64,000 nt of DNA from Arthrobacter sp. NicSoilB4 (GTDB taxonomy: Bacteria > Actinomycetota > Actinomycetes > Actinomycetales > Micrococcaceae). Each line of letters starts with the position of its first letter. Position 1 is the stretch's first letter. The notes under the pieces are model-generated. The model did not search any database and was not told where the DNA came from. It saw only the letters and a list, made by a program, of their open reading frames with translations. Of the stretch, positions 8,286-17,419 are shown in pieces. The translations under genes were made by a program, and so were the position numbers. The DNA is taken from assembly GCF_019977335.1 (NCBI RefSeq), contig NZ_AP024653.1:2418001-2482000 (forward strand), in the 5' to 3' direction.

Positions 8286-9530
8286 ATGGCCGAGCCGATC
8301 ACCACTCCCGCAAAACGCAAGCCCTCCTCACGGGCCATGCCCCCGGAGAAGGTCGAGACCCTCAAAAAGCTTCGGGCGAGCGTCGGCCAGCTCTCTACGA
8401 CGACACTGCGCCAGCTCGAGAAATCCCTGCCGTGGTACAGCCGGCTGAACTCCGACGAACGCTCGGCCCTGGGAATGGTGGCCCAGAACGGAATCGCCGC
8501 CTTCGTCACCTGGTACGAGCGGCCCAGCTCCCCGTCCTGGATCCTGTCCGACGTTTTCGGCACCGCGCCCACCGAACTCACCCGCTCCATCAGCCTGCAG
8601 AAGGCCCTGCAGCTGATCCGGATCGTCGTTGAGGTGGTCGAGGACCAGGTGCCCGTGATTGCCCCCGAGGCGGACCAGGGCGCACTGCGCGAAGCGGTGC
8701 TGCGGTACTCCCGCGAGGTGGCCTTCGCCGCCGCCGATGTCTACGCCCGCGCCGCCGAATCCCGCGGATCGTGGGACACCCGACTGGAGGCCCTCATTGT
8801 GGACGCCATCCTGCGCGGCGAAAACACCGATGCCCTGCGGTCCCGGATTGCCGCCCTGGGGTGGAAGGCACAGGAGCGCTTCACCGTAATGGTGGGCAAT
8901 TCCCCGTCCGAGCCGAGCGCCAGCTACGTCAGCGAACTGCGCCGCACGGCCGGGCGCTTCGCCGAAGATGCCCTCGTCGGGATCCAGGGCGACCGGCTCA
9001 TCCTGATCCTTGGCGGGGTCCATGACCGCGAGACCGCGTACCTGAAACTCGCCGAACTCTTCGCCCCGGGCCCGGTGGTCTACGGCGCGGAAGCGGGCTC
9101 CCTGCTGGAGGCCAGCGGCTCGGCACAGTCCGCGTTCGCGGGCCTGACCGCCGCCCGTGCATGGCCCGCCGCGCCGCGCCCGGTGGCGGCCGACGACCTC
9201 CTGCCGGAGCGGGTGATCTCCGGGGACGACGCAGCCCGGCGCTCCCTGGTCAAGAACATCTACCGGCCCCTGCTCGCGGCGTCCAACGGCCTGGTGGAGA
9301 CCCTCGGCACCTACCTCGAGCTGGGCCATTCGCTGGAGGCCACGGCCCGCGAACTCTTCGTCCACGCCAACACCGTCCGCTACCGGCTCAAGCGCGTCTG
9401 CGACGTCACGGGCTGGGATCCGCTGTTGCCGCGGGAGGCTTTTGTGCTCCAGACGGCCCTCGTCGTGGGCCGGCTCTCGGCCCCTCCAAAGCCCGCGACC
9501 GAACGGCAGCCGTCGCGTAACAACGCCTGA
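8286..9530 (+). CDS. fasR: FasR-like (PucR-type) regulator of fatty-acid synthesis
   Basis: A 414-residue protein whose C-terminus holds a PucR-type helix-turn-helix (about 340-385: LGHSLEATARELFVHANTVRYRL). A GGDEF-like/PucR middle region precedes it. Its position directly upstream of fabD-fabH-acpP-fabF matches Streptomyces FasR and M. tuberculosis Rv2242, activators of FAS genes responding to acyl-CoA/acyl-ACP. The symbol rests on synteny and domain type. ATG 8286 lacks a clear ribosome binding site, and the frame is open up to 8250. The fabD start lies 87 bases downstream, so it may be co-transcribed or bind the intervening region. Confidence 0.85.
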   Translation: MAEPITTPAKRKPSSRAMPPEKVETLKKLRASVGQLSTTTLRQLEKSLPWYSRLNSDERSALGMVAQNGIAAFVTWYERPSSPSWILSDVFGTAPTELTRSISLQKALQLIRIVVEVVEDQVPVIAPEADQGALREAVLRYSREVAFAAADVYARAAESRGSWDTRLEALIVDAILRGENTDALRSRIAALGWKAQERFTVMVGNSPSEPSASYVSELRRTAGRFAEDALVGIQGDRLILILGGVHDRETAYLKLAELFAPGPVVYGAEAGSLLEASGSAQSAFAGLTAARAWPAAPRPVAADDLLPERVISGDDAARRSLVKNIYRPLLAASNGLVETLGTYLELGHSLEATARELFVHANTVRYRLKRVCDVTGWDPLLPREAFVLQTALVVGRLSAPPKPATERQPSRNNA

Positions 9531-9617
9531 GGAGTTGTAGACTTCCTACAAAGTGACCCGATGAGCTTGGTGCATGAATGCACCGATAATCACGCCGTAG
9601 TTTGGAAAGCTGGATAC

Positions 9618-10547
9618 GTGCTTGCAATCGTCTGCCCTGGACAGGGCTCCCAGACCCCTGGTTTTCTGGCCCCCTGGCTGGAACTGCCTCCCGTCGCAGG
9701 CCATCTGGCCTCCCTCAGCGAAATCGCAGGTATCGATCTCACCGCCCACGGCACCACCTCGGATGAAGAGACCATCAAGGACACTGCCGTTGCGCAGCCC
9801 CTGATCGTCGCCGCCGGGCTGGTGGCCGCGAAGTCCCTGTTCGACGTCGAACTCGGCACCTTGCCGGTGATCCTCGCCGGCCACTCCGTCGGCGAAATCA
9901 CGGCCTCCGCCCTGGCCGGCGTGCTGACTGAAACCGAAGCCATGACGTTCGTCCGCGAACGCGCCAACGGCATGGCAGCCGCGGCTGCTGCCACCCCCAC
10001 CGGCATGAGCGCCGTGGTGGGCGGTGACCCGGCCGAGGTTCTGGCCGCTATCGAGGCCTGCGGCGCCACGGCAGCCAACGTCAACGGCGCCGGCCAGACC
10101 GTCGCGGCCGGAACGCTGGACCAGCTCAAAGCCCTCGCCGAGAACCCGCCGGCCAAGGCCCGGGTCATCCCGCTGAAGGTTGCCGGCGCGTTCCACACCT
10201 CGCACATGTCCCCCGCGGTCGCCGCGCTGCGGTCCCTCCGGCCTACGCTGCACCCGCGGAACCCGCAGGTTCCCCTGCTCTCCAACTTCGACGGCGCCGA
10301 GGTCACCGACGGTGACGCCGCCGTCGAGAGCCTGATCGCCCAGGTTTCCCGCCCGGTCCGCTGGGACCTTTGCATGGAAACGCTCGTGAAGCGCGGCGTG
10401 ACCGGCGTGATTGAACTGGCCCCCGCCGGAACCCTGGCCGGGCTCGCCAAGCGCGGCATGCCGGGTGTAAAGACCGTCACCGTCAAGACCCCGGACGATA
10501 TGTCCGCTGCCCTGGCCCTATTCGCAGAACTGGAAGGACAGGCATGA
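9618..10547 (+). CDS. fabD: Malonyl-CoA:ACP transacylase
   Basis: A 309-residue enzyme that moves malonyl from CoA to acyl carrier protein, supplying extender units to FAS II. The catalytic Ser90 lies in GHSVGE and His193 in AFHTSHM, with the N-terminal PGQGSQ oxyanion loop. GTG 9618 is used because homologues begin MLAIVCPGQGSQ and GGAAAG lies eight bases upstream. An ATG at 9561 is in frame but adds an unrelated 19-residue tail. The stop overlaps fabH by four bases (ATGA). Confidence 0.96.
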   Translation: MLAIVCPGQGSQTPGFLAPWLELPPVAGHLASLSEIAGIDLTAHGTTSDEETIKDTAVAQPLIVAAGLVAAKSLFDVELGTLPVILAGHSVGEITASALAGVLTETEAMTFVRERANGMAAAAAATPTGMSAVVGGDPAEVLAAIEACGATAANVNGAGQTVAAGTLDQLKALAENPPAKARVIPLKVAGAFHTSHMSPAVAALRSLRPTLHPRNPQVPLLSNFDGAEVTDGDAAVESLIAQVSRPVRWDLCMETLVKRGVTGVIELAPAGTLAGLAKRGMPGVKTVTVKTPDDMSAALALFAELEGQA

Positions 10548-11605
10548 GCGTTCCCACGTTGAAGCAGGCGCCCCTGCGGGAGAACACCCGCATCATGGGA
10601 GTCGGCGCGTACCGGCCCGGCGTGATCGTCACCAACGATGACGTCTGCCAGTGGATCGACTCCTCCGACGAGTGGATCCGCCAGCGCACCGGCATCATCA
10701 CCCGGCACCGCGCCCCGGCCAACATCAGCGTGATCGACATGGCCGAGGGCGCCGCCCGCGAGGCCCTGCAGAAGGCCGGCATCGAGGCGTCCCAGCTTGG
10801 CGCCGTCATCGTCTCCACCGTGACGCACCCCTACGCGACGCCGTCCGCCGCTGCAAGCCTCGCCGACCGCCTCGGCGCGACGCCCGCCCCGGCCTTCGAC
10901 ATCTCCGCCGCCTGCGCCGGCTACTGCTACGGCATTGCCCAGGCCGACGCGCTGGTCCGTTCCGGCACGGCCGACTACGTCCTCGTGGTCGGCGCCGAGA
11001 AGCTCTCCGACGTCATCGACAACACCGAGCGCACCATCTCCTTCCTGCTCGGCGACGGCGCGGGAGCCGTTGTGATCGGCCCCTCCGACACCCCGGGCAT
11101 CGGCCCGTCGGTATGGGGTTCGGACGGCAGCAAGTGGGACGCGATCGGCATGACCCACTCCATGCTGGACCTCCGCGAGCTCGCCTCGGCGGGCAAGCAG
11201 GGCGGCGCCCTGAGCGCCGAGGAAGCCGCCGTCACCGACGCGGCTGTCTGGCCGACGCTCCGCCAGGACGGCCAGACGGTCTTCCGCTGGGCGGTCTGGG
11301 AGATGGCCAAGGTGGCCCAGCAGGCGCTGGACGCCGCCGGCATCACCGCCGACGATCTCGCGGCCTTCATCCCGCACCAGGCGAACATGCGGATCATCGA
11401 CGAGATGGCCAAGAAGCTCAAACTCCCGGAGAACGTCATCATCGCGCGGGACATCGCCGACGCCGGCAACACCTCCGCCGCCTCCATCCCCCTGGCCACC
11501 CACCGCCTGCTGCAGGAAAACCCGCAGCTCAGCGGCGGGCTTGCACTGCAGATCGGCTTCGGTGCCGGGCTGGTGTTCGGTGCCCAAGTGATCGTGCTTC
11601 CTTAG
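10544..11605 (+). CDS. fabH: Beta-ketoacyl-ACP synthase III
   Basis: A 353-residue initiating condensing enzyme of FAS II that joins an acyl-CoA starter to malonyl-ACP. The thiolase-type triad is complete: Cys124 (SAACAGY), His278 (HQANMR) and Asn309 (GNTSAA). It is translationally coupled to fabD through ATGA. In this group FabH usually prefers branched starters, making iso/anteiso fatty acids, but preference cannot be read here. A 151-base pyrimidine-rich gap separates it from acpP. Confidence 0.96.
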   Translation: MSVPTLKQAPLRENTRIMGVGAYRPGVIVTNDDVCQWIDSSDEWIRQRTGIITRHRAPANISVIDMAEGAAREALQKAGIEASQLGAVIVSTVTHPYATPSAAASLADRLGATPAPAFDISAACAGYCYGIAQADALVRSGTADYVLVVGAEKLSDVIDNTERTISFLLGDGAGAVVIGPSDTPGIGPSVWGSDGSKWDAIGMTHSMLDLRELASAGKQGGALSAEEAAVTDAAVWPTLRQDGQTVFRWAVWEMAKVAQQALDAAGITADDLAAFIPHQANMRIIDEMAKKLKLPENVIIARDIADAGNTSAASIPLATHRLLQENPQLSGGLALQIGFGAGLVFGAQVIVLP

Positions 11606-11669
11606 GCGTTCTTGTTTTTCCTGTCATTCCCCCGTTTTCCCCGTTTTTCCCCGTCTTCAAATCACACAG

Positions 11670-11689
11670 CAAACCGAACCCTCGGTTTG
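11670..11689 (+). promoter_or_regulatory. Short perfect hairpin in the acpP leader
   Basis: Eight-base arms (11670-11677 and 11682-11689; CAAACCGA/TCGGTTTG) flank a four-base loop 67 bases upstream of acpP. A long C/T-rich tract (11609-11655) precedes it. It could be a weak internal terminator that raises the acpP ratio, a processing site or an operator. No function is proven. Confidence 0.35.
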
Positions 11690-11756
11690 AATCACTACCG
11701 CCCGAGGATGCCGGCATACCGGCAGCCCACGGCGACAACAAGAAAAGGAGCCACCA

Positions 11757-12002
11757 ATGGCTAGCAACGAAGAGATCCTGGCCGGCCTGGCTGAAATCGT
11801 CAACGAAGAAACCGGCCTGGCCACCGAGGCTGTCGAAATGGACAAGTCCTTCACCGAGGACCTGGACATCGACTCCATCTCGATGATGACGATCGTCGTC
11901 AACGCTGAAGAGAAGTTCGGCGTGCGCATCCCGGACGAAGAGGTCAAGAACCTCAAGACCGTCGGCGACGCCGTCAGCTTCATCGCGAACGCACAGGCCT
12001 AA
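11757..12002 (+). CDS. acpP: Acyl carrier protein
   Basis: An 81-residue acidic carrier protein. The phosphopantetheine attachment site is Ser40 in DLDIDSISMM, with Ile where E. coli ACP has Leu. It shuttles acyl intermediates among FabD, FabH and FabF encoded alongside. AAGGAG with close spacing precedes ATG 11757. Length and charge fit the family exactly. A 156-base gap lies before fabF. Confidence 0.97.
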   Translation: MASNEEILAGLAEIVNEETGLATEAVEMDKSFTEDLDIDSISMMTIVVNAEEKFGVRIPDEEVKNLKTVGDAVSFIANAQA

Positions 12003-12158
12003 TTTCGGCCCCGGCCGGTCCGGGGGCGCCACGGCACCCCTGGACCGCGCCATTTGCAGCACCATTCCACTGCACCACCCCAGAGTTTTTCAAACGCAGG
12101 CCCCGGCAACCCTCCCCAGGTTCCGGATACGGCAGGCGCACCGACAGAGAGTGATCCC

Positions 12159-13394
12159 ATGGCACGCAAAGTAGTCATTACCGGTCTGGGTGCCACCACG
12201 CCCATCGGCGGCGATGTCCCCACGATGTGGAAGAACGCGCTGAAGGGCGTCTCCGGCGCGCACACGCTCGAGGACGACTGGGTGGCCAAGTACGAACTGC
12301 CGGTCCACTTCGCCGCCCGCGCGACCACCCCCGCGACCGAGGTCCTGAGCCGGGTCGAGGCCAAGCGCATGGACCCCTCCACGCAGTTTGCCGTGGTCGC
12401 CTCCCGCGAGGCGTGGGCCGACGCCGGCATCACCGAAATCGACCACGACCGGCTGGCCGTGGCCTTTGCCACCGGCATCGGCGGCGTCTGGACGCTCCTG
12501 GACGCCTGGGACACCCTGCGCGAAAAGGGCCCGCGCCGCGTCCTGCCGATGACCGTGCCCATGCTGATGCCCAACGGCCCGGCTGCGGCGGTAAGCCTCG
12601 ACCTGGGCGCCCGCGCCGGCGCCCACACGCCCGTCTCCGCCTGCGCGTCCGGCACCGAAGCCGTTCACATGGGACTGGACCTGATCCGCTCCGGCAAGGC
12701 CGACGTCGTCGTCTGCGGCGGCGCCGAAGCCGCCATCCACCCGATGCCGATCGCCGCCTTCGCCTCCATGCAGGCGCTCTCGCGCCGCAACGACGACCCC
12801 GAGCACGCCTCCCGCCCCTACGACCGTGACCGCGACGGCTTCGTCATGGGCGAGGGCGCCGGTGCCCTGGTGCTCGAAGCCGAGGAACACGCCCTGGCCC
12901 GCGGCGCCCGGATCTACGCCGAACTGGCCGGCACCTCGGTCACCGCCGACGCGTACCACATCACGGCCCCGGACCCCGAGGGCCTCGGCGCCACGCGCGC
13001 GCTGAAGGCCGCCATGTTCGACGGCCGGATCCAGCCGGAGGACGTGGTGCACGTCAACGCGCACGCCACCTCCACCCCTGTCGGCGACAAGCCCGAGTAC
13101 GCGGCCCTCAAGGCCGCCCTGGGCAAGCAACTGGACAGCGTCGCGGTCTCCGCCACCAAGTCGCAGATGGGGCACCTGCTGGGCGCCTCCGGTGCGGTGG
13201 AAGCCGTACTGACCGTGATGGCCATCTACGATCGCAAGGCGCCGGTGACCATCAACCTCGAGAACCAGGATCCGGAGATCCCGCTCGACGTCGTCACCTC
13301 CGCCCGCGACCTGCCGTCCGGCAGCATCTCGGCGCTGAGCAACTCCTTCGGCTTCGGCGGCCACAACGCCGTGATCGCGGTCCGCAGCATCTAG
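12159..13394 (+). CDS. fabF: Beta-ketoacyl-ACP synthase II
   Basis: A 411-residue elongating condensing enzyme. Active-site Cys162 lies in SACASGTEA, and the two histidines are in NAHATSTP and KSQMGHLLGASG. ATG 12159 gives the canonical MARKVVITGLGATTP start. The frame is open to 12054, but no homology is seen there. It is the last gene of the fab operon, and a palindrome at 13422 follows and may end the transcript. Confidence 0.96.
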   Translation: MARKVVITGLGATTPIGGDVPTMWKNALKGVSGAHTLEDDWVAKYELPVHFAARATTPATEVLSRVEAKRMDPSTQFAVVASREAWADAGITEIDHDRLAVAFATGIGGVWTLLDAWDTLREKGPRRVLPMTVPMLMPNGPAAAVSLDLGARAGAHTPVSACASGTEAVHMGLDLIRSGKADVVVCGGAEAAIHPMPIAAFASMQALSRRNDDPEHASRPYDRDRDGFVMGEGAGALVLEAEEHALARGARIYAELAGTSVTADAYHITAPDPEGLGATRALKAAMFDGRIQPEDVVHVNAHATSTPVGDKPEYAALKAALGKQLDSVAVSATKSQMGHLLGASGAVEAVLTVMAIYDRKAPVTINLENQDPEIPLDVVTSARDLPSGSISALSNSFGFGGHNAVIAVRSI

Positions 13395-13421
13395 TTCCGG
13401 CTGCCCGCAGCACACCGAGTT

Positions 13422-13467
13422 GCCAGTTGGCGGCAATGCTCTTCGTGAACATTGCCGCCAACTGCCG
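13422..13467. repeat. Palindromic repeat, copy 1 (fabF/DHFR-like junction)
   Basis: Imperfect inverted repeat with a 14-bp perfect core (AGTTGGCGGCAATG and complement), an arm mismatch and a loop containing TTCGT. It is closely related to the element at 14110-14170. It lies between two convergent genes and could terminate both. Confidence 0.75.
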
Positions 13468-13475
13468 TTTGGATC

Positions 13476-14048
13476 CTAGTTGAGGCGGTAGTCGTTGATG
13501 ACGACGCCGGACCGGAAGCGTTCGCTGGCCATCAGCTCCGCGTGCCGGGGCGAGTAGCCGTGCCCGGCGAAAAGCGGGATCCCCGCACCAAACACCACCG
13601 GATTGACCTTGACGACCAGCCGGTCGATCTCCCCGGCCAGGGCCGAAGCCAGGTGTCCCCCGCCGCACAACCAGATGTCCGCACCGTCGGGTTCGGCCTT
13701 AAGTGCCCTGACGACGTCGGCGGGGTCCGCCCCGCTGCTGGTGATCCCTGCCGGGGCGGCCGTGCACGTACGGGAGAACACATACTGCCGCAGATGCGGG
13801 TAGGGGTTGTCGAGGCCCTGCGCCAGTCCCACGGCGTAGGTGTTCCAGCCCATCAAGACTGTGTCGAAGCGGGACAGTGGGGGCGTCAGTCCCAGCGCGG
13901 CGAGGGCCGGAGCCGGGAGGGCATCGGTGTAGTCCCGGAGAATCGTGTCCATGTGGTCCCCCGTGACGCGAAACGCATCAAAGGTGTGGTCCGGCGCCGC
14001 AATGTAGCCGTCCAGGCTCACGGCGACGTAGTAGACGAGCTCGCGCAT
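13476..14048 (-). CDS. Dihydrofolate reductase family protein (RibD C-terminal-like)
   Basis: A 190-residue protein beginning MRELVYYVAVSLDGYIA, typical of the RibD_C/DHFR-like superfamily that binds NADPH. GFxGW-type (VLMGWNTY), WLCGGGHLASAL and PVVFGAGIPLF segments match the fold. These stand-alone homologues are widespread and usually uncharacterised, so folate reduction should not be assumed. ATG 14048 has GGAG five bases upstream, and the upstream ATG at 14063 lacks one. The gene separates fabF from the DUF3145 gene and is flanked on both sides by members of one palindrome family, suggesting insertion as a unit. Confidence 0.85.
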   Translation of the reverse strand: MRELVYYVAVSLDGYIAAPDHTFDAFRVTGDHMDTILRDYTDALPAPALAALGLTPPLSRFDTVLMGWNTYAVGLAQGLDNPYPHLRQYVFSRTCTAAPAGITSSGADPADVVRALKAEPDGADIWLCGGGHLASALAGEIDRLVVKVNPVVFGAGIPLFAGHGYSPRHAELMASERFRSGVVINDYRLN

Positions 14049-14109
14049 CTTCTCTCCAATCATGGCTGTTCGAGCGGTGGGAAGAGCCTACGGCAGTTGG
14101 TGCGGCGCC

Positions 14110-14170
14110 CGCCAAACGGCAGATGGCGGCAATGTCCTTCGTGGACATTGCCGCCATCTGCCGTTTGGCG
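14110..14170. repeat. Palindromic repeat, copy 2: perfect 28-bp inverted repeat
   Basis: Arms 14110-14137 and 14143-14170 are perfectly complementary over 28 bp with a TTCGT loop. The core and loop match the element at 13422-13467. It lies between the start of the DHFR-like gene and the stop of the DUF3145 gene. It could act as a terminator for DUF3145 or be a REP/MITE-like element. Confidence 0.85.
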
Positions 14171-14209
14171 CAGCTATGGAGTGTGTTGTGCCGGGTCCTG
14201 TGCGGCGGC

Positions 14210-14713
14210 TTAGCCCACCTGGTGGAGCCAGCGCACGGGTGCACCTTCGGCGGCGTGCCGGAAGGGTTCGAGTTCCTCGTCCCATGCCTCACCGAGGGCC
14301 AGGGAGAGCTCATGGTAGACCGCGGACGGGTCACCGGCGCCGGACTCGTAGGCGTAGCGGATGCGGTCCTCGGAGACCATGATGTTGCCGTGCACGTCCG
14401 TGACGGCGTGGAAGATGCCGAGCTCCGGCGTGTGCGACCAGCGGCCGCCATCCACGCCCTGGCTGGGTTCTTCCGTGACTTCATAGCGCAGGTGCGCCCA
14501 GCCCCGGAGAGCGGACGCCAATTGAGCCCCCGTGCCCGGGTTTCCGGTCCACGACAGCTCGGCCCGGAACATTCCGGGCGCTGCTGGCTGGGCAGTCCAC
14601 TCAAGGTCCGTCCGCTTGTCCACAACGGAACCTATGGCCCACTCAACGTGGGGGCACAGGGCAGTTGGAGCCGAGTGAACGAACAGGACACCGCGGGTTT
14701 GTGCAACAGACAT
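14210..14713 (-). CDS. DUF3145 family protein
   Basis: A 167-residue conserved actinobacterial protein of unknown function. I recognise the family by VLFVHSAPTALCPHVEWAI and the SEDRIRYAYE stretch. ATG 14713 is preceded by GGAGG at five bases. An earlier in-frame ATG (14725) overlaps that site and is unlikely. In other actinobacteria it lies beside fabF, hinting at a link to lipid synthesis that remains unproven. Here the DHFR-like gene intervenes. Confidence 0.88.
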   Translation of the reverse strand: MSVAQTRGVLFVHSAPTALCPHVEWAIGSVVDKRTDLEWTAQPAAPGMFRAELSWTGNPGTGAQLASALRGWAHLRYEVTEEPSQGVDGGRWSHTPELGIFHAVTDVHGNIMVSEDRIRYAYESGAGDPSAVYHELSLALGEAWDEELEPFRHAAEGAPVRWLHQVG

Positions 14714-15052
14714 TCCATCCTCCATAGCTATAGGTACGTCTTCCCCAACGACCTCTGCCTGGATGCCTGTCTGCTGCGTGGATCCGCGTGCGGGGCGGTT
14801 GCCCCTGCCAGACTATTCAGTTTCTTCAAAGCCACACTACTCAAAAATATGTCCGGACCTCAGGTGATGGAACGATGCTCAAGAGCTTCAAGCACCACTT
14901 GAAAGTTGCCGGGCGTGAGTCTTATTCTGCCGTACCCCGCCTAATTACGCCAGTGCAATTCGGCGCGTCGTTGTCGGCGAGTCGTATACCCGCCCCGGGC
15001 GGGTCCGGAGCGGCCGCGAAGAGGTTCGCGGTGCCGTGACGGGCGACGGCGA
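14714..15052. other. 339-base intergenic region between DUF3145 gene and xerC
   Basis: No convincing gene. A small G+C hairpin (arms 14989-14994 and 14998-15003) lies about 50 bases past the xerC stop and may end that transcript. An A+T-richer stretch (14815-14860) upstream of the DUF3145 gene probably holds its promoter. Confidence 0.4.
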
Positions 15053-15979
15053 TCAGGCGCGCGGATGCGCCTGCTGGTAGCTCTGCCGGAGCCGTTCAAC
15101 GGAAACATGCGTATAGATCTGGGTGGTGGCCAGGCTGCTGTGGCCCAGGATTTCCTGGACCGCGCGGAGGTCCGCCCCGCCGTCGAGCAGGTGCGTGGCT
15201 GCGGTGTGCCGGAGCGCGTGCGGCCCGGTGGCGGCGGTGTCCCCCAGGGCTTCGAGCAAGTCGTGGACGACGCTGCGGACCTGCCGCTGGTCGACCCGTT
15301 TGCCGCGGGCGCCGAGGAACAATGCCGGTCCGGAGGCGTCCGCGGCGAGGGCGGGCCGGCCCCGGCGCAGCCAGTCGTCAACGGCGAGCGCCGCGGGGAG
15401 GCCGTACGGGACGGTGCGTTCCTTGTTGCCCTTGCCCAGCACCCGCAGGGTCCTGCGGTCGGGATCGAGATCGTCGACGTCGAGGCCGGCCAGTTCGCCG
15501 ACCCGGATGCCGGTGGCGTACAGCAGTTCCACCATGGCCCGGTTCCGCAGGGGCATGGGTCCGCCTTCGGCGGCGGCGGTCTCCGTGCCCTCGACGAGAC
15601 GAAGGACCTGTTGCTGATGCAACACCCCGGGCAGGGATTTTTCGCGCTTCGGTGCCTTCAGCCGGAGCGCGGGGTCGGCAGCGATCAGTTCCTCGCGGAC
15701 GGCCCAGGCCGTGAAGGCCCTGGCGGTGGCGGAACGGCGGGCGAGCGTGGCGCGGGACATGCCGCCCTCACTCTGCGCGCCGAGCCAGCGCCGCAAGGTG
15801 CCCAGTTCGAGCCCGGGAAGGTCCTCCACCCCGTCGGAGGCCGCAAAATCCAGGAGGCTTCCGACGTCGGAGAGGTAGGCGCGCACAGTGTGCGCCGACC
15901 GGCCCCGTTCCGCTTCAAGATAGCGGCCGAAAGCCTGGGCGGCGCCAGCCAGTGGGGCCGGGATCTGCTGAGTGTGCAC
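15053..15979 (-). CDS. xerC: Site-specific tyrosine recombinase XerC
   Basis: A 308-residue recombinase that, with XerD, resolves chromosome dimers at dif. All catalytic residues are present: R159 (GIRVGEL), K183, H254 and R257 (HALRH), H280 (GHSSL) and Y289. The N-terminal SAM-like core-binding domain spans about 10-100. The start is GTG 15979. The location after dprA in a housekeeping block, and the lack of phage genes, support chromosomal XerC rather than an integrase. Confidence 0.92.
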   Translation of the reverse strand: MHTQQIPAPLAGAAQAFGRYLEAERGRSAHTVRAYLSDVGSLLDFAASDGVEDLPGLELGTLRRWLGAQSEGGMSRATLARRSATARAFTAWAVREELIAADPALRLKAPKREKSLPGVLHQQQVLRLVEGTETAAAEGGPMPLRNRAMVELLYATGIRVGELAGLDVDDLDPDRRTLRVLGKGNKERTVPYGLPAALAVDDWLRRGRPALAADASGPALFLGARGKRVDQRQVRSVVHDLLEALGDTAATGPHALRHTAATHLLDGGADLRAVQEILGHSSLATTQIYTHVSVERLRQSYQQAHPRA

Positions 15980-16139
15980 TCCCCAACTCTCGCAGGATTC
16001 ACCCGGCGGTCAAGGAGCCCGACGGCGAGCCGCCGGTCCGGTCCGTGCCGGTGCGGTGACGGGTGCCGCCGCCGCACCATGCCAGGCCATGCCAGGCCAG
16101 GCTCCGCGGGGCGGCAGGCACCTGGAGCTCGGCCGCCAG

Positions 16140-17330
16140 TCAGCCTGCCCTGCCCGCCCGTTTCCAGCCGCCGGCGTGCGACTCGGCCAGGCCCAGCAGG
16201 CCGAGCCGGCCGAGTCCCGCCCTGACCGAGTCAGCGCTCAGTCCCGCCACGGCCGTGAGCTTTTCGACGGAACTGGTGGTCCGCAGCGGCAGGGCGTCGA
16301 GCAGGATGAGGTCCTCCAGGGTCAGTCCGTCGTGGACCGCCGCCGGGCCGGTCCGGACTTCGGGCAGCGATTCGCCGCTGGGCGCGGCGAGTTCCGCAAT
16401 CTCCCCCGCGTCGGTGACGCAGACAGCCCCTCCCTCGCGGAGCAGCCGGTGGCAGCCCGCGGAGTTGGCGCTGTGAACCGACCCCGGCACCGCACCAACG
16501 GCCCTGCCCAGCGTTTCAGCATGGTGCGCGGTGTTCAGCGCGCCGGATCTCCAGCGGGCTTCCACGACGACTGTGACCGACGCGAGCGCGGCGATCAGCC
16601 TGTTGCGTTGCAGAAACCGATATCGCGTGGGCGCTGACCCCGGCGGAACTTCCGCCAGGACCGCGCCCTGATTTGCGACGTCGCGGAGCAGATCCTCGTT
16701 GCCGGAGGGGTAGAACCGGTCCACTCCCCCTGCCATCACTGCAATGGTGGGCATGCTCCCGGAGGAGCCCGCGGCGAGGGCAGCCCGGTGGGCGTGCGCA
16801 TCGATCCCGTAGGCGCCGCCCGAGATGATCGTGAATCCCCGCTGCGCCAGCGAGTACGCGAGATCGCCTGTCACGGACGATCCATAGGAGGTACTGTCCC
16901 TGGAACCCACCAGCGCAATGGACGTGGCGGCCGGGGGCAGCTCCTGCTCGATGCCGCGCCACCAGAGGCAGATCGGTTCCTGCAGTCCCAGGTCGGCCAG
17001 TTGCCGCGGCCACAGTTCGTCCGATGGAATGATCAGGCGCCCCCCGAGGCGTTGCATCGTCGCGAGGTCACGGTCCGGCGCCAGATCCGGAACCCTCGGC
17101 GCCCAGCGCTTCCGGGCCGTCCCCAGGCCCGTCCAGCCGACGCCCGAGCTGTTCTCGTCCAGAAGCCCGAACAGCTCCTGTTCCAGATCCGCGCCACCGG
17201 CCAGCTGGCCGGTGGCGATCCTCAGAGCATCCTCGGCTCCGGCGATGCGGACGAGCGCGAGGCCCGCCGCGTCCTGTGGCTCGAACAGCCGGGACAGCGC
17301 TGCCCTGGCAGTCCGTTCGCTCTCTGTCAT
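16140..17330 (-). CDS. dprA: DNA-processing protein DprA/Smf
   Basis: A 396-residue DprA-family protein that loads RecA on incoming single-stranded DNA in transformable bacteria. Its role in most actinobacteria is unclear. The Rossmann-like core carries GSRDSTSYG, SGGAYGIDAHAHRAAL and GGVDRFYPSGN. The C-terminal winged-helix segment resembles DprA DML1. ATG 17330 follows AAAGGA. It lies downstream of the comM-like and yraN-like genes, the usual actinobacterial order. Confidence 0.93.
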   Translation of the reverse strand: MTESERTARAALSRLFEPQDAAGLALVRIAGAEDALRIATGQLAGGADLEQELFGLLDENSSGVGWTGLGTARKRWAPRVPDLAPDRDLATMQRLGGRLIIPSDELWPRQLADLGLQEPICLWWRGIEQELPPAATSIALVGSRDSTSYGSSVTGDLAYSLAQRGFTIISGGAYGIDAHAHRAALAAGSSGSMPTIAVMAGGVDRFYPSGNEDLLRDVANQGAVLAEVPPGSAPTRYRFLQRNRLIAALASVTVVVEARWRSGALNTAHHAETLGRAVGAVPGSVHSANSAGCHRLLREGGAVCVTDAGEIAELAAPSGESLPEVRTGPAAVHDGLTLEDLILLDALPLRTTSSVEKLTAVAGLSADSVRAGLGRLGLLGLAESHAGGWKRAGRAG

Positions 17331-17419
17331 GGTGTTGTCCTTTCACAAGCCGGCGATGAGTAGTGGCGCAGCGTTCGCGGCGGCACCAGGGCCGCGGTCC
17401 CTGTTTGGCGAGGTGAGTA

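Noticed and set aside
15053..15979. Phage or island integrase
   Set aside because: The sequence and its place beside dprA and the comM-like gene fit chromosomal XerC.
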